Positions 17,535 through 25,408 of a stretch of 64,000 nt of DNA are shown here, piece by piece. The DNA comes from Micromonospora sp. NBC_01796 (lineage in GTDB: Bacteria > Actinomycetota > Actinomycetes > Mycobacteriales > Micromonosporaceae). The number at the start of each line of letters is the position of its first letter. The first letter of the stretch is position 1. The translations under genes were made by a program, and so were the position numbers. The stretch lies in NCBI RefSeq assembly GCF_035917455.1, contig NZ_CP109078.1:6990001-7054000 (forward strand), in the 5' to 3' direction. Below the pieces are notes generated by a model. That model searched no databases and was not told the origin of the DNA. It was given only the letters and a program-made list of their open reading frames with translations.

Positions 17535-18323
17535 ATGGACGACGCACCTCGGCGGTACTTCGGTGATCTTGCGGCGGGCAGCTACGGCACCGGAGACGAC
17601 CGGCCACCGCTGGTCCTGCTGCACGGCATGAGCTACGACCGGCGCCAGTGGGGGCCGGTACTGCGCGAGTTGGCGGTCGTCGACCCGGGGCGGCGGGTGG
17701 TGGCGTTCGACCTGCCCGGCCACGGGGACTCGCCCCGGCGGAACTCCTACCACTCCGACGAGGTCGCAGCGGTCATCCACCGGGCCGTGACCGACGCCGG
17801 ACTCGAGGCTCCGGTGCTGGTGGGGCACTCCCTCGGCGGGGTGCTGGCGACGATCTACGCGGCGACGTACCCGGCGCGCGGGGTGGTCAACGTGGACCAG
17901 CCGCTGCTGGTCGGCAACTTCGGGAAGGCACTGCGCCGGGCCGAACCGGTGCTGCGCAGCGCGGCCCACGGCGAGGTCTGGGACTCCATGCTCGCCCGGA
18001 TGCACATCGATCTGCTGCCACCGGACGCGCGGGAACTGGTCCGTACGGCCACGACTCCCCGGCAGGACCTCCTCCTCGGATACTGGAACGAGATCCTGGT
18101 GACGCCCGCCGACGAGCTCGGCGAGCGCCGGATGCGGGACCTGGACACCATCCGGTCGAGCGGCATCCCGTACCACTACGTGACCGGGGCGGAGCCGGAT
18201 CCGGCGTACCGGCGGTGGTTGGAGGCCGCACTGCCCGACGCCGTGGTCGACGTCCTGCCGGGCAGCGGCCACTTCCCGCACCTGGCGCACCCGGACCGAC
18301 TCGCCCGGATCATGGCAGGGTGA
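17535..18323 (+). CDS. Alpha/beta hydrolase
   Basis: A 262-residue hydrolase with the oxyanion segment LLHGMSYDRRQWGPV, strand VVAFDLPGHGDS, nucleophile elbow GHSLGG and a C-terminal GSGHFPHLAHP that supplies the catalytic His. This is the classic pattern of the epoxide hydrolase/haloperoxidase-like group; the substrate is not readable. A GGAGAG-type ribosome site lies just ahead of the ATG. It overlaps the end of the convergent response regulator gene by 14 bases, so it has no separate terminator there. It lies 170 bases after the GntR-TetR gene on the same strand. Confidence 0.9.
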   Translation: MDDAPRRYFGDLAAGSYGTGDDRPPLVLLHGMSYDRRQWGPVLRELAVVDPGRRVVAFDLPGHGDSPRRNSYHSDEVAAVIHRAVTDAGLEAPVLVGHSLGGVLATIYAATYPARGVVNVDQPLLVGNFGKALRRAEPVLRSAAHGEVWDSMLARMHIDLLPPDARELVRTATTPRQDLLLGYWNEILVTPADELGERRMRDLDTIRSSGIPYHYVTGAEPDPAYRRWLEAALPDAVVDVLPGSGHFPHLAHPDRLARIMAG

Positions 18324-18963
18324 GGCCGGACTGGACGGCGAAGACGACCAGTTGGGCGCGGTCGCGGGCGTGCAGCTTCACCATCGCCCGGCCCACATGG
18401 GTACGTATCGTCGCCGGGCTGACCACCAGTTCGGCGGCGATCTCGTCGTTGGAACGGCCGGTTGCCACCCAGGCCACGATCTCCCGTTCCCGGTCGGTGA
18501 GCCGTTCCAGCTCGGGCCGGGGAGCGCCGGACGGTGTGCCGGCGCTGAACCGCTGGATGACCCGACGGGTCACCGACGGTGAGAGCAGCGACGCGCCGTC
18601 GGCGACCACCCGTACCGCGCGGAGCAGCTCGTCCGGCGGGGAGTCCTTGAGGACAAAGCCGCTGGCGCCGTCGCGCAACGCGCCGAAGACGTACTCGTCC
18701 AGCTCGAACGTCGTGAGCATCACGATCCGGACCCCGGTCAGCGCCGGATCCGAGGTGATCTCACGCAGTGCGGCCAGCCCGTCCATCAGTGGCATCCGGA
18801 TGTCCATCAGCACCACGTCGGGGCGGGTCCGGCGGACGAGTTCCACCCCGGCCCGACCGTCGGCGGCCTCGCCCACCAGTTCGGTGTCGTCCTCGCTGTC
18901 CAGCAAAGTGCGGAGCCCCATCCGGACCAGGGCCTGGTCGTCGACGACCGCGACGCGAATCAT
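18310..18963 (-). CDS. NarL/FixJ-type response regulator
   Basis: A 217-residue two-component response regulator. The receiver domain has the acidic pair VVDDQ, the phosphate-accepting D54 in VLMDIRMP, the Thr in MLTTFE and the Lys in LKDSPP. The C-terminal LuxR-type helix-turn-helix (LTDREREIVAWVATGRSNDE, then ATIRTHVGRAMVKLHARDRA) binds DNA. Its ATG overlaps the TGA of the sensor kinase gene in ATGA, so the two are co-translated. The divergent ABC-2 exporter nearby is the likely target, by analogy with many actinomycete kinase/ABC pairs. Confidence 0.96.
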   Translation of the reverse strand: MIRVAVVDDQALVRMGLRTLLDSEDDTELVGEAADGRAGVELVRRTRPDVVLMDIRMPLMDGLAALREITSDPALTGVRIVMLTTFELDEYVFGALRDGASGFVLKDSPPDELLRAVRVVADGASLLSPSVTRRVIQRFSAGTPSGAPRPELERLTDREREIVAWVATGRSNDEIAAELVVSPATIRTHVGRAMVKLHARDRAQLVVFAVQSGLTLP

Positions 18964-20180
18964 GCCGCCGATCCTGACACGTCGGGAGGGTTCGGCCGAC
19001 CCGTCAGCGGCAGCCGCGCCCGGACCACGAATCCCCGTCCGGGCGCCGGGCCGGCCTCGAGTTCGCCGCCGAGGGCCTCCGCCCGCGCCCGCATACCGGC
19101 TATCCCGCTCCCGATGCGTCCGCCGGCATCCCGGTGCGTGGAGGCGCCGCCCGCCGGGCCGTCGTCGCTGACCTCCAGCGTCAGGTCGTCGCCCACCCGC
19201 GCGGCCCGTACCCGGGCGACCGTCGTTCCGGCGTGACGCAGGACGTTGGTCAGTGACTCCTGCAGGATGCGGTACGCGACGAGGTCGACCTCCGGTGGCA
19301 GGTCGCCGGCCCGGAACTCGGCCGTGATGCCGAGTCCACCCGCGCGGATCCGATCGAGCAGCACACCGGCCTCGGCCAGACCGGGCGCCGGCCGCCGGGG
19401 GGCGTCGTTGTTGGCGGGGGTACGCAACACGTCGAGCTGGACCCGCATCTCACGCAGCGACTCCCGACTCGTGGCCTGGATCGCCTCCAACGACTCCCGC
19501 ACCTTGTCCGGGTTGCGCGCTAGGACGTGCAGCGCGACCCCGGCCTGCATGGCGATCACCGCGAGCCCGTGTCCCACGGAGTCGTGCAGTTCCTGGGCCA
19601 TCCGCAGCCGCTCCTCCGAGACCGCGTGCCGGGCCTGCGCCGTACGCACCCTGGCCTCGGACTCCCGTCGGATCCGGACCGCCGCGCCGATGGCGGTGGG
19701 CACGGCAACCGCCGCGAACGCGAGCGCCAGCCACTCCAGGAGGAGCATGCCGTCGCCCGCCGCCGGTCCGTCCGTCCCGAACCGGACAGCCCCTGCCACC
19801 TGCACCGCCAGACCCAGACCGACGTTGCCGAGCAACGCCCGGCGCAGCGGCCACGCCACTGCCACACCGCCGGCCGCGACGGGTACGGCGATCAGGATCG
19901 GTCCGACCGGGTAACCGACCGCCAGATAGGTCACCACCGCAACCCCGCAGCCGGCGAACGTCACGCCCGGCTGCCGGCGCAGTACGCCCGCGGTGAGCGC
20001 CGCGCACACCACCAGCGCGTACGCGACCAGGTCCGGTTCCCGGCTCCAGCCGAGCTCGCCCTCGCCGGCCCCGGGCGTACCGAGCAGCCCCGGGATCAGG
20101 ATCAGCGCGACCGGCCAGGTGTCCTCCCAGTAGCGCCTCAGGGCTCCGGCCCGGCGACGTGCCCGGTCGGGGGAACGCAT
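18960..20180 (-). CDS. Sensor histidine kinase (HisKA_3 type)
   Basis: A 406-residue membrane kinase. The N-terminal third holds about five or six hydrophobic segments with very short loops, suggesting sensing within the membrane. The dimerisation/phosphoacceptor region is ERLRMAQELHDSVGHG, with the phosphorylated His at H199. The ATPase domain follows, with the N-box-like VAYRILQESLTNVLRHA and the glycine-rich GGRIGSGIAGMRARAEALGG. It phosphorylates the co-translated NarL-type regulator. Its start is 224 bases from the divergent ABC transporter ATPase. Confidence 0.95.
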   Translation of the reverse strand: MRSPDRARRRAGALRRYWEDTWPVALILIPGLLGTPGAGEGELGWSREPDLVAYALVVCAALTAGVLRRQPGVTFAGCGVAVVTYLAVGYPVGPILIAVPVAAGGVAVAWPLRRALLGNVGLGLAVQVAGAVRFGTDGPAAGDGMLLLEWLALAFAAVAVPTAIGAAVRIRRESEARVRTAQARHAVSEERLRMAQELHDSVGHGLAVIAMQAGVALHVLARNPDKVRESLEAIQATSRESLREMRVQLDVLRTPANNDAPRRPAPGLAEAGVLLDRIRAGGLGITAEFRAGDLPPEVDLVAYRILQESLTNVLRHAGTTVARVRAARVGDDLTLEVSDDGPAGGASTHRDAGGRIGSGIAGMRARAEALGGELEAGPAPGRGFVVRARLPLTGRPNPPDVSGSAA

Positions 20181-20403
20181 CCTCGCCCACCCCCTGTCCC
20201 CGACAAACCGTTGACCGGATCCCGCTTCGCCACCGCATCCGCTCCGGCGACCAGGCGCGACCCTGCGCGTCGTCCCGAGGATAGGCGCCCCTGCTGCCGC
20301 CCCGCATCGACGCGCCCGCGTAGCTCGCGTACGTCAATCTGCGTACCCGGAAGCTGTTTGCCGGCTGATGTGGCGTGGCCCCGCTGGCTGCGACGCTGCC
20401 GGT

Positions 20404-21342
20404 GTGAACGAGACAGTCGTGACCACCAGTGGACTGACCAAACGGTACGGCAGGCACACCGCCGTCGACAGCGTCGACCTCACCGTCCGGAGGGGAGAGG
20501 TGTACGGCTTCCTCGGGGCCAACGGTGCGGGCAAGACCACCACTTTGCGGATGCTCCTCGGACTGGTGCGGCCGACCAGCGGGGGAGCGCGGGTGCTGGG
20601 TCACCGGCCCGGTGACCCGGCGGCGATGGCCCGTACCGGTGCGCTGATCGAGGGTCCGGGGTTCTACCCGTACCTCTGCGGGCGGGACAACCTGCGGGTG
20701 ATGGCCCGCTACCGGGGGCTCGGGGACGCACAGGTCGACGCGGTCCTCGACCGGGTGGGCCTGAGCGGACCCGGCCGGGAGGCGTTCCGCTCCTACTCGC
20801 TGGGCATGAAACAGCGCCTGGGCGTGGCGGCCGCGCTGCTGGGCGATCCGGATCTGCTCGTGCTCGACGAGCCGACCAACGGGCTGGACCCCTCGGGCAT
20901 GGCGGACATGCGGCAACTGCTGGGCGAGCTGGCCCGGCAGGGCAGGACCGTGGTGCTCTCCAGTCACCTGCTCGGCGAGGTGCAGGAGGTCTGCGACCGG
21001 GTCGGGGTGATCTCCGCCGGTCGGTTGATCACGGAGAGCACGGTCGCCGAGCTACGGGGCGTCAGCTCGCTGTACGTCCGGGCCGACCCGATCGAGCGTG
21101 CCCTGGCCGTCGCGGTGCGGATCGCCGGTCACCAGGCGGTCGAACGGAGCGGGGAAGGCATCCGGCTCGCCGTGGACGCCGCACTCGCTCCCGAGATCGC
21201 GCGGGCCCTGGTCGAGTCGGGTGTTCTCCTCCACGAACTCCGTGTCTCCGAACGTTCGCTGGAGGAGGTCTTCTTCCAGCTCACCACCGCGGCGGAAACC
21301 CTCGTGTCCGACCGGGCACAGCAGAGATTGGCGAAATCGTGA
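20404..21342 (+). CDS. ABC-2 type exporter, ATP-binding subunit
   Basis: A 312-residue ATPase with Walker A GANGAGKTT, a signature motif in YSLGMKQRLG, Walker B LLVLDEPTNGLDP and switch His in LSSHLL. The YSLGMKQ form is typical of DrrA/CcmA/BcrA-like exporters for antibiotics or lipids. A regulatory C-terminal region of about 90 residues follows. GTG at 20404 is preferred since the fold begins ten residues later. The stop overlaps the GTG of the permease gene (GTGA). It is divergent from the two-component system that probably regulates it. Confidence 0.94.
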   Translation: MNETVVTTSGLTKRYGRHTAVDSVDLTVRRGEVYGFLGANGAGKTTTLRMLLGLVRPTSGGARVLGHRPGDPAAMARTGALIEGPGFYPYLCGRDNLRVMARYRGLGDAQVDAVLDRVGLSGPGREAFRSYSLGMKQRLGVAAALLGDPDLLVLDEPTNGLDPSGMADMRQLLGELARQGRTVVLSSHLLGEVQEVCDRVGVISAGRLITESTVAELRGVSSLYVRADPIERALAVAVRIAGHQAVERSGEGIRLAVDAALAPEIARALVESGVLLHELRVSERSLEEVFFQLTTAAETLVSDRAQQRLAKS

Positions 21343-22211
21343 GCTCTTTCCGTGGACCGGCGTCGGTACTGTCCAGCACCCGCGCGGAACTGCTCCGGCT
21401 GGGCAGGTGGCCGGCGCTGTGGGTGATGTTGGGGGCGGGACTGCTGCTCAACATCCTGTTCGGCTACGTCTTCGACTACGTCGGCTACCGCACCGGCGGC
21501 GGTTCGGAGGTCAGCGAGGGCCTACCGCCCGAGCTGCTGCTGGGCCGTCTGCTGCCGGGCGGCGTACCGGAGATCACCCTGCAGGGGACGCCCATGTTCG
21601 GCGGGGCGATCCTGCTGATCCTGGGCGCGCTCGTGATCGGTGGCGGCTACGGCTGGGGGACGTGGAAGACCGTACTGACCCAGGGACCGACCCGGGCGGC
21701 GGCCTACGGCGGTACGCTGACCGCCCTCGCCGTGGTGGTCCTCGCCCTCGTCACGGCGACGATCCTGGTCAACTTCGGTATCGCCGCGCTGATCTCCGGT
21801 GTCGAGTCCCGGCCGGCGGGGTGGCCACCGGTGTCCGAGGTCGTGCGGGCGTTCGGCGGCGCGGCACTGATCTACGCGATGTGGACCGCCGCGGGCGTGC
21901 TGGTCGGCACCCTGGCCCGCAGCCCGGCGCTCGCCGTGGGCCTGGGCCTGGTGTGGGCGCTGGTGGTGGAGAACCTGATGCGGGCGGTGGCGAACGCGCT
22001 CGACGGACTGGCGGCGGTGACCGACCTGCTGCCCGGTACGGCGGCCGGCTCCCTTGCCGGCGCGCTCGGCGCGACCACCTTCGGCGACGAGGGCACGCCC
22101 GGGGTGCTCGACATCCTCGACGGTGGACCGGCCGTGTTGCTGCTCGTCGCCTACACGGCCGTGTTCGCGGTGGCCGCCGGGCTGCTGATCACCCGGCGGG
22201 ACGTCTTCTGA
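21339..22211 (+). CDS. ABC-2 type exporter, permease subunit
   Basis: A 290-residue membrane protein with about six hydrophobic segments, starting with LWVMLGAGLLLNILFGYVFDYV. A periplasmic loop follows, with helices near GAILLILGALVIGGGYGWG, LTALAVVVLALVTATILV and AVGLGLVWALVVENLMRAV, and a last one before ITRRDVF. The pattern WGTWKTVLTQGPTR after the second helix is the amphipathic element seen in ABC-2 permeases that pair with BcrA-like ATPases. It is translated from GTG at 21339 overlapping the ATPase stop. The exported substrate is unknown; peptides or drugs are typical. Confidence 0.88.
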   Translation: MSSFRGPASVLSSTRAELLRLGRWPALWVMLGAGLLLNILFGYVFDYVGYRTGGGSEVSEGLPPELLLGRLLPGGVPEITLQGTPMFGGAILLILGALVIGGGYGWGTWKTVLTQGPTRAAAYGGTLTALAVVVLALVTATILVNFGIAALISGVESRPAGWPPVSEVVRAFGGAALIYAMWTAAGVLVGTLARSPALAVGLGLVWALVVENLMRAVANALDGLAAVTDLLPGTAAGSLAGALGATTFGDEGTPGVLDILDGGPAVLLLVAYTAVFAVAAGLLITRRDVF

Positions 22212-22305
22212 CCGGCCCCGGCCGTGCCCGACGGCGGGCCGTGCCCGATAACGGGCCGACCCGGCCGGCCGTACCCGACGGCCGGCCGGGGTGGGGCCCG
22301 CTCGG

Positions 22306-22962
22306 CTAACGGAGCCGCCGCTCCAGCCACCGCGACAGCATGGTGAGCGGCAGGCAGATGACGAAGAAGACGACGAGGACGGCCCCGAGGATGGGCACCG
22401 CATGGGTGTCGCCCCCGGTGAGGGTGAGCCGCTCGATCGATCGTTGGGACGCCTCCAGGATGTCGAGCAGGCCGATCACGGCGGCCAGCGAGGTCTGCTG
22501 GGTGAGGTTGACGACCAGGCCGACGAGTGGCGGCAGGGCACGTCGGGTGGCCTGCGGCAGGATGACGTACCGCATCCGGCTGGGCCACGGAAAACCCAGC
22601 GCGGCCCCGGCTTCGGCCTGTCCGCGCGGCACCGACTGCACCGCCCCGCGGACGACCTCCGCCATGTTGGCGCTGCCCCACAGGCTCAGCCCGATCGCCG
22701 CGGCGGTGAAGGTGTCGACGGTCAGACCGACGACCGGCAGGACGAAGAAGATGAAGAACAGGATGATGATGATCGGCAGCCCCCGCCAGATCTCGACGTA
22801 GGCCCGGATCACGGCCCGTACGAGCCGACTCGGCAGGGTCAGCAGGGTGCCGAGCACCACCCCCACCGCGATGCTCGCCAGGACGCTGGTCAAGGCGAGC
22901 AACGCGGTGGTACGGAGTCCGGTGGCCAGGTAACTCGCGACCGGCCCGACCCATACGGGCAT
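22306..22962 (-). CDS. Polar amino acid ABC importer, permease 2
   Basis: A 218-residue inner-membrane permease of the His/Glu/Gln/Arg type. Five hydrophobic segments are visible. The coupling-helix (EAA) region reads GQAEAGAALGFPWPSRMRYVILPQA, the canonical pattern. The ATG at 22962 overlaps the TGA of the preceding permease gene by one base (TGATG), which decided the start. It is the last gene of a four-gene importer operon (ATPase, binding protein, permease, permease). The gene is followed by a GC-rich stretch containing repeated GGCCGGCCG-type elements near 22215-22300. Confidence 0.93.
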   Translation of the reverse strand: MPVWVGPVASYLATGLRTTALLALTSVLASIAVGVVLGTLLTLPSRLVRAVIRAYVEIWRGLPIIIILFFIFFVLPVVGLTVDTFTAAAIGLSLWGSANMAEVVRGAVQSVPRGQAEAGAALGFPWPSRMRYVILPQATRRALPPLVGLVVNLTQQTSLAAVIGLLDILEASQRSIERLTLTGGDTHAVPILGAVLVVFFVICLPLTMLSRWLERRLR

Positions 22963-23642
22963 CAGTGTCCTCCTGGGATCGCGAAACGACGCTCGACGGC
23001 CCGGGTACCGATCGACATGAGCCACACCAGTCCCAGATAGATGACACCGATCGCGAGGAACATCTCGAACACCCGGAAGGAGACGGCGACGATGTTCACC
23101 GCCGTCTCGGTCAGTTCCGGATAGCTGATCGCGATCATGAACGACGAGTTCTTGAACACCGATATCTGGGTGTTGGTGACCGACGGCAGCGCGATCCGCC
23201 AGCCGAGTGGGAACCCGACCTGGCCGAAGGCGGCCAGCCGGGAGAATCCCAGGGCCCGGCAGGCTTCGACGTAACCGGCCTCCACCGCCTCGAATCCGGC
23301 CCGGAAGTTCTCCACGTTGTACGCCCCGCCCCAGAGCAGCAGGGACAACCAGCCGACCGTGAAGGCGTCGAGCCGCAGCCCGACCTCCGGCAGGGCGAAG
23401 TAGAGGAAGAAGATCTGCACCAGCAACGGGGTGTTGCGGAACACCTCCACGTACACCCGGACGAGCTGGCGTGCCACCGGGACCCGGAAGGCCGAGACCG
23501 CGCCGAGCAGGGCGCCGACCACGAGCGCCCCGGCCATGCCGATGGCGCTGATCTCGACCGTACGGACCAGACCGCCGCCCAACTCGCCGAGGTGGTCGAC
23601 GAGAAAGCCCGGATCGAATCGGTAACCATCGGCGTTGATCAT
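22962..23642 (-). CDS. Polar amino acid ABC importer, permease 1
   Basis: A 226-residue permease with the N-terminal family element GLVRTVEISAIGMAGALVVG and the EAA coupling region EAGYVEACRALGFSRLAAFG, followed by FPLGWRIALPSVTNTQIS. It pairs with the following permease as a heterodimer, as in GluC/GluD of corynebacteria. It starts five bases after the stop of the substrate-binding protein gene, so it is tightly co-transcribed. The segment VEVFRNTPLLVQIFFLYFAL is the typical third helix. Confidence 0.94.
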   Translation of the reverse strand: MINADGYRFDPGFLVDHLGELGGGLVRTVEISAIGMAGALVVGALLGAVSAFRVPVARQLVRVYVEVFRNTPLLVQIFFLYFALPEVGLRLDAFTVGWLSLLLWGGAYNVENFRAGFEAVEAGYVEACRALGFSRLAAFGQVGFPLGWRIALPSVTNTQISVFKNSSFMIAISYPELTETAVNIVAVSFRVFEMFLAIGVIYLGLVWLMSIGTRAVERRFAIPGGH

Positions 23643-23646
23643 GTTG

Positions 23647-24552
23647 TCAGCAGACCAGCGTGGGTCCGGTGGGGTAGCTCAGGTCGTTCCCCGGCCTCGG
23701 CACGAACTTGGCGAACTGCTCCTGGAGGCTGGTGTCGGTCACCGTCTTCTGGAACTCGGTCCAGAAGAACTCCTCGGCCTGCATCTTCTTCAGCGCGGCG
23801 TTGACCCAGTCCAGCATCGCGGTGTCGCCCTTGCGGACGCCCATTCCCCACGGGCTGCCCGCCTTGCTGTCGCCGACCACCTTCAGGTCGGGGTTCTTCG
23901 AGGCGAGGTCGAGCAGCAGGGTGTCGTCCTGGGCCAGGGCGTCGCCCCGGTCCTGCTTCAGCGCGGTCAGCGCCTCGCTCGTCTGGCCGAAGAGCACCTG
24001 CTTGACGTCCTTCATGCACTGGGTCAGCCAGAGGCTCGCGGTGGCGCCGTTCGTGCTGATCACCGACTTGCCGGCGACGTCCGCGAACGAGGCGATCGGC
24101 GAGTCCTTCGGCACCAGCAGCTTCACCCCGCTGGAGAAGTACGGCGTGGTGAAGTCGATGGTCTTGGCGCGTTCCTCGGTGTAGTTCATCGTCGCGATGA
24201 TGAGGTCGATGCGGTTGGTGGTCAGGAACGAGACGCGGTTCGCCCCGGTGACGCAGGTCAGCTCGACGTCGTTGCCGTCGCCGAAGGCGTACGACGCCAG
24301 CTTGCGGGCGACGTCGATCTCGAAGCCGGCGTTCTTGGCCGCCTCGTCGATGTAACCGAACGGCGGGTAGTCGCACTTGACGCCGATCGCGAGCTTGCCC
24401 TTGTCCTGGACGTTGCCCGGCAGCGGCGCGCCCACGTCGACCGGGGCGCCGGCCGGACCGCTGTCCGTCCCACCGTCACCGCCGCTGTCCGAGCAACCGG
24501 CGGTGAGGGCCAGCGCCACGGCGAGCACTACCAGGCCGATTCGCGATTTCAT
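23647..24552 (-). CDS. Polar amino acid ABC importer, substrate-binding lipoprotein
   Basis: A 301-residue extracytoplasmic binding protein with a lipoprotein signal: basic MKSRIG, hydrophobic core and lipobox LTAGCS, the Cys being the lipid anchor. A Gly/Asp-rich spacer precedes the two-lobe family 3 domain (GVKCDYPPFGYIDEAAKNAG, FLTTNRIDLIIATMNYTEER, later DALAQDDTLLLDLA). This matches GluB-like glutamate/aspartate binders, though cystine or others cannot be excluded. Two Cys (VKCDYP and ELTCVTG) may form a disulfide, as may others near QCMKDV. AGAGGA lies ahead of the ATG. It is second in the operon, after the ATPase. Confidence 0.94.
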   Translation of the reverse strand: MKSRIGLVVLAVALALTAGCSDSGGDGGTDSGPAGAPVDVGAPLPGNVQDKGKLAIGVKCDYPPFGYIDEAAKNAGFEIDVARKLASYAFGDGNDVELTCVTGANRVSFLTTNRIDLIIATMNYTEERAKTIDFTTPYFSSGVKLLVPKDSPIASFADVAGKSVISTNGATASLWLTQCMKDVKQVLFGQTSEALTALKQDRGDALAQDDTLLLDLASKNPDLKVVGDSKAGSPWGMGVRKGDTAMLDWVNAALKKMQAEEFFWTEFQKTVTDTSLQEQFAKFVPRPGNDLSYPTGPTLVC

Positions 24553-24580
24553 CCGAATTCCTCTCGTCCACGTACGTGGG

Positions 24581-25318
24581 TCATCTCAGTACCTTGCGGA
24601 GAAACTGCTGGGTACGGTCGTGTTGCGGGTGGTCCAGCACGTCCGCCGGCGGTCCCTGCTCGGCGATGACGCCGCCGTCCACGAACACCAGACGGTCGCC
24701 GAGTTCGCGGGCGAAGCCCATTTCGTGGGTGACGCACAGCATCGTCATGCCGGATCGGGCGAGGTCGCGCATCACGTCGAGGACCTCGCTGACCAGTTCC
24801 GGGTCCAGGGCGGAGGTCACCTCGTCGAAGAGCATCACGTGCGGGTCCATCATCAGGGCCCGGGCGATGGCGACCCGTTGCTGCTGACCGCCGGAGAGCT
24901 GCCTCGGGTACGCCTTCGCCTTGTCCGACAGCCCGACCCGGTGCAGGAGCGTACGGGCGCGTTCCTCGGCCTCGGCCCGTGGCGTCCGGAGCAGTTTCCG
25001 GGGCGCCAGGGTGAGGTTGTCGAGCGCGTTCAGGTGCGGGAAGAGGTTGAACTGTTGGAAGACCATGCCGATGCGGCGACGTACCCGGTTGAGGTCGACG
25101 CCGGCTGCGGTCAGGTCCTCGCCTTCCAGGAGGACCTGACCGGCGGTGACCGGTTCGAGCAGGTTGACGCAGCGCAGCAGGGTGCTCTTGCCGCCGCCCG
25201 AGGGGCCGACGATGGCCACCACCTCACCGGGGGCCACGGTGAGGTCGACTCCCCTGAGGACCTCGAGGTCGCCGAACGACTTTCGTACGCCGCGCAGCTC
25301 GACCATGACAGCGGCCAC
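24581..25318 (-). CDS. Polar amino acid ABC importer, ATP-binding subunit
   Basis: A 245-residue ATPase that drives the importer. Walker A is GPSGGGKST, the Q-loop [12 protein letters not shown], the signature [15 protein letters not shown] and Walker [15 protein letters not shown], all typical of GlnQ/GluA. The second Walker B residue is Val in DEVTSALD instead of Pro, a common variant in this family. I chose GTG at 25318 because GAGGAG lies six bases ahead; ATG at 25306 is the alternative. It is the first gene of the operon, which begins about 90 bases from the metallopeptidase terminator. Confidence 0.95.
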   Translation of the reverse strand: MAAVMVELRGVRKSFGDLEVLRGVDLTVAPGEVVAIVGPSGGGKSTLLRCVNLLEPVTAGQVLLEGEDLTAAGVDLNRVRRRIGMVFQQFNLFPHLNALDNLTLAPRKLLRTPRAEAEERARTLLHRVGLSDKAKAYPRQLSGGQQQRVAIARALMMDPHVMLFDEVTSALDPELVSEVLDVMRDLARSGMTMLCVTHEMGFARELGDRLVFVDGGVIAEQGPPADVLDHPQHDRTQQFLRKVLR

Positions 25319-25362
25319 CAAAGCCTCCTCTACAGATTGGTCTAGCGGGTTTTTGGCGGGCA

Positions 25363-25390
25363 GGGCGGGGCCGGTGTAACGGCCCCGCCC
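25363..25390. terminator. Terminator hairpin after the M14 metallopeptidase
   Basis: A perfect 11-bp stem, GGGCGGGGCCG (25363-25373) and its complement (25380-25390), with a six-base loop. It lies 18 bases beyond the stop of the minus-strand metallopeptidase gene and upstream of the importer operon, so it separates the two transcripts. On the plus strand TTTTT precedes it; there is no T-run on the exit side. Confidence 0.72.
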
Positions 25391-25408
25391 CACCCGGTCG
25401 GAGAGGTG

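Noticed and set aside
22200-22305. Repeated GGCCGGCCG-type segments as a regulatory array
   Set aside because: They look like simple GC-rich intergenic drift with weak hairpins; spacing and sequence are irregular.
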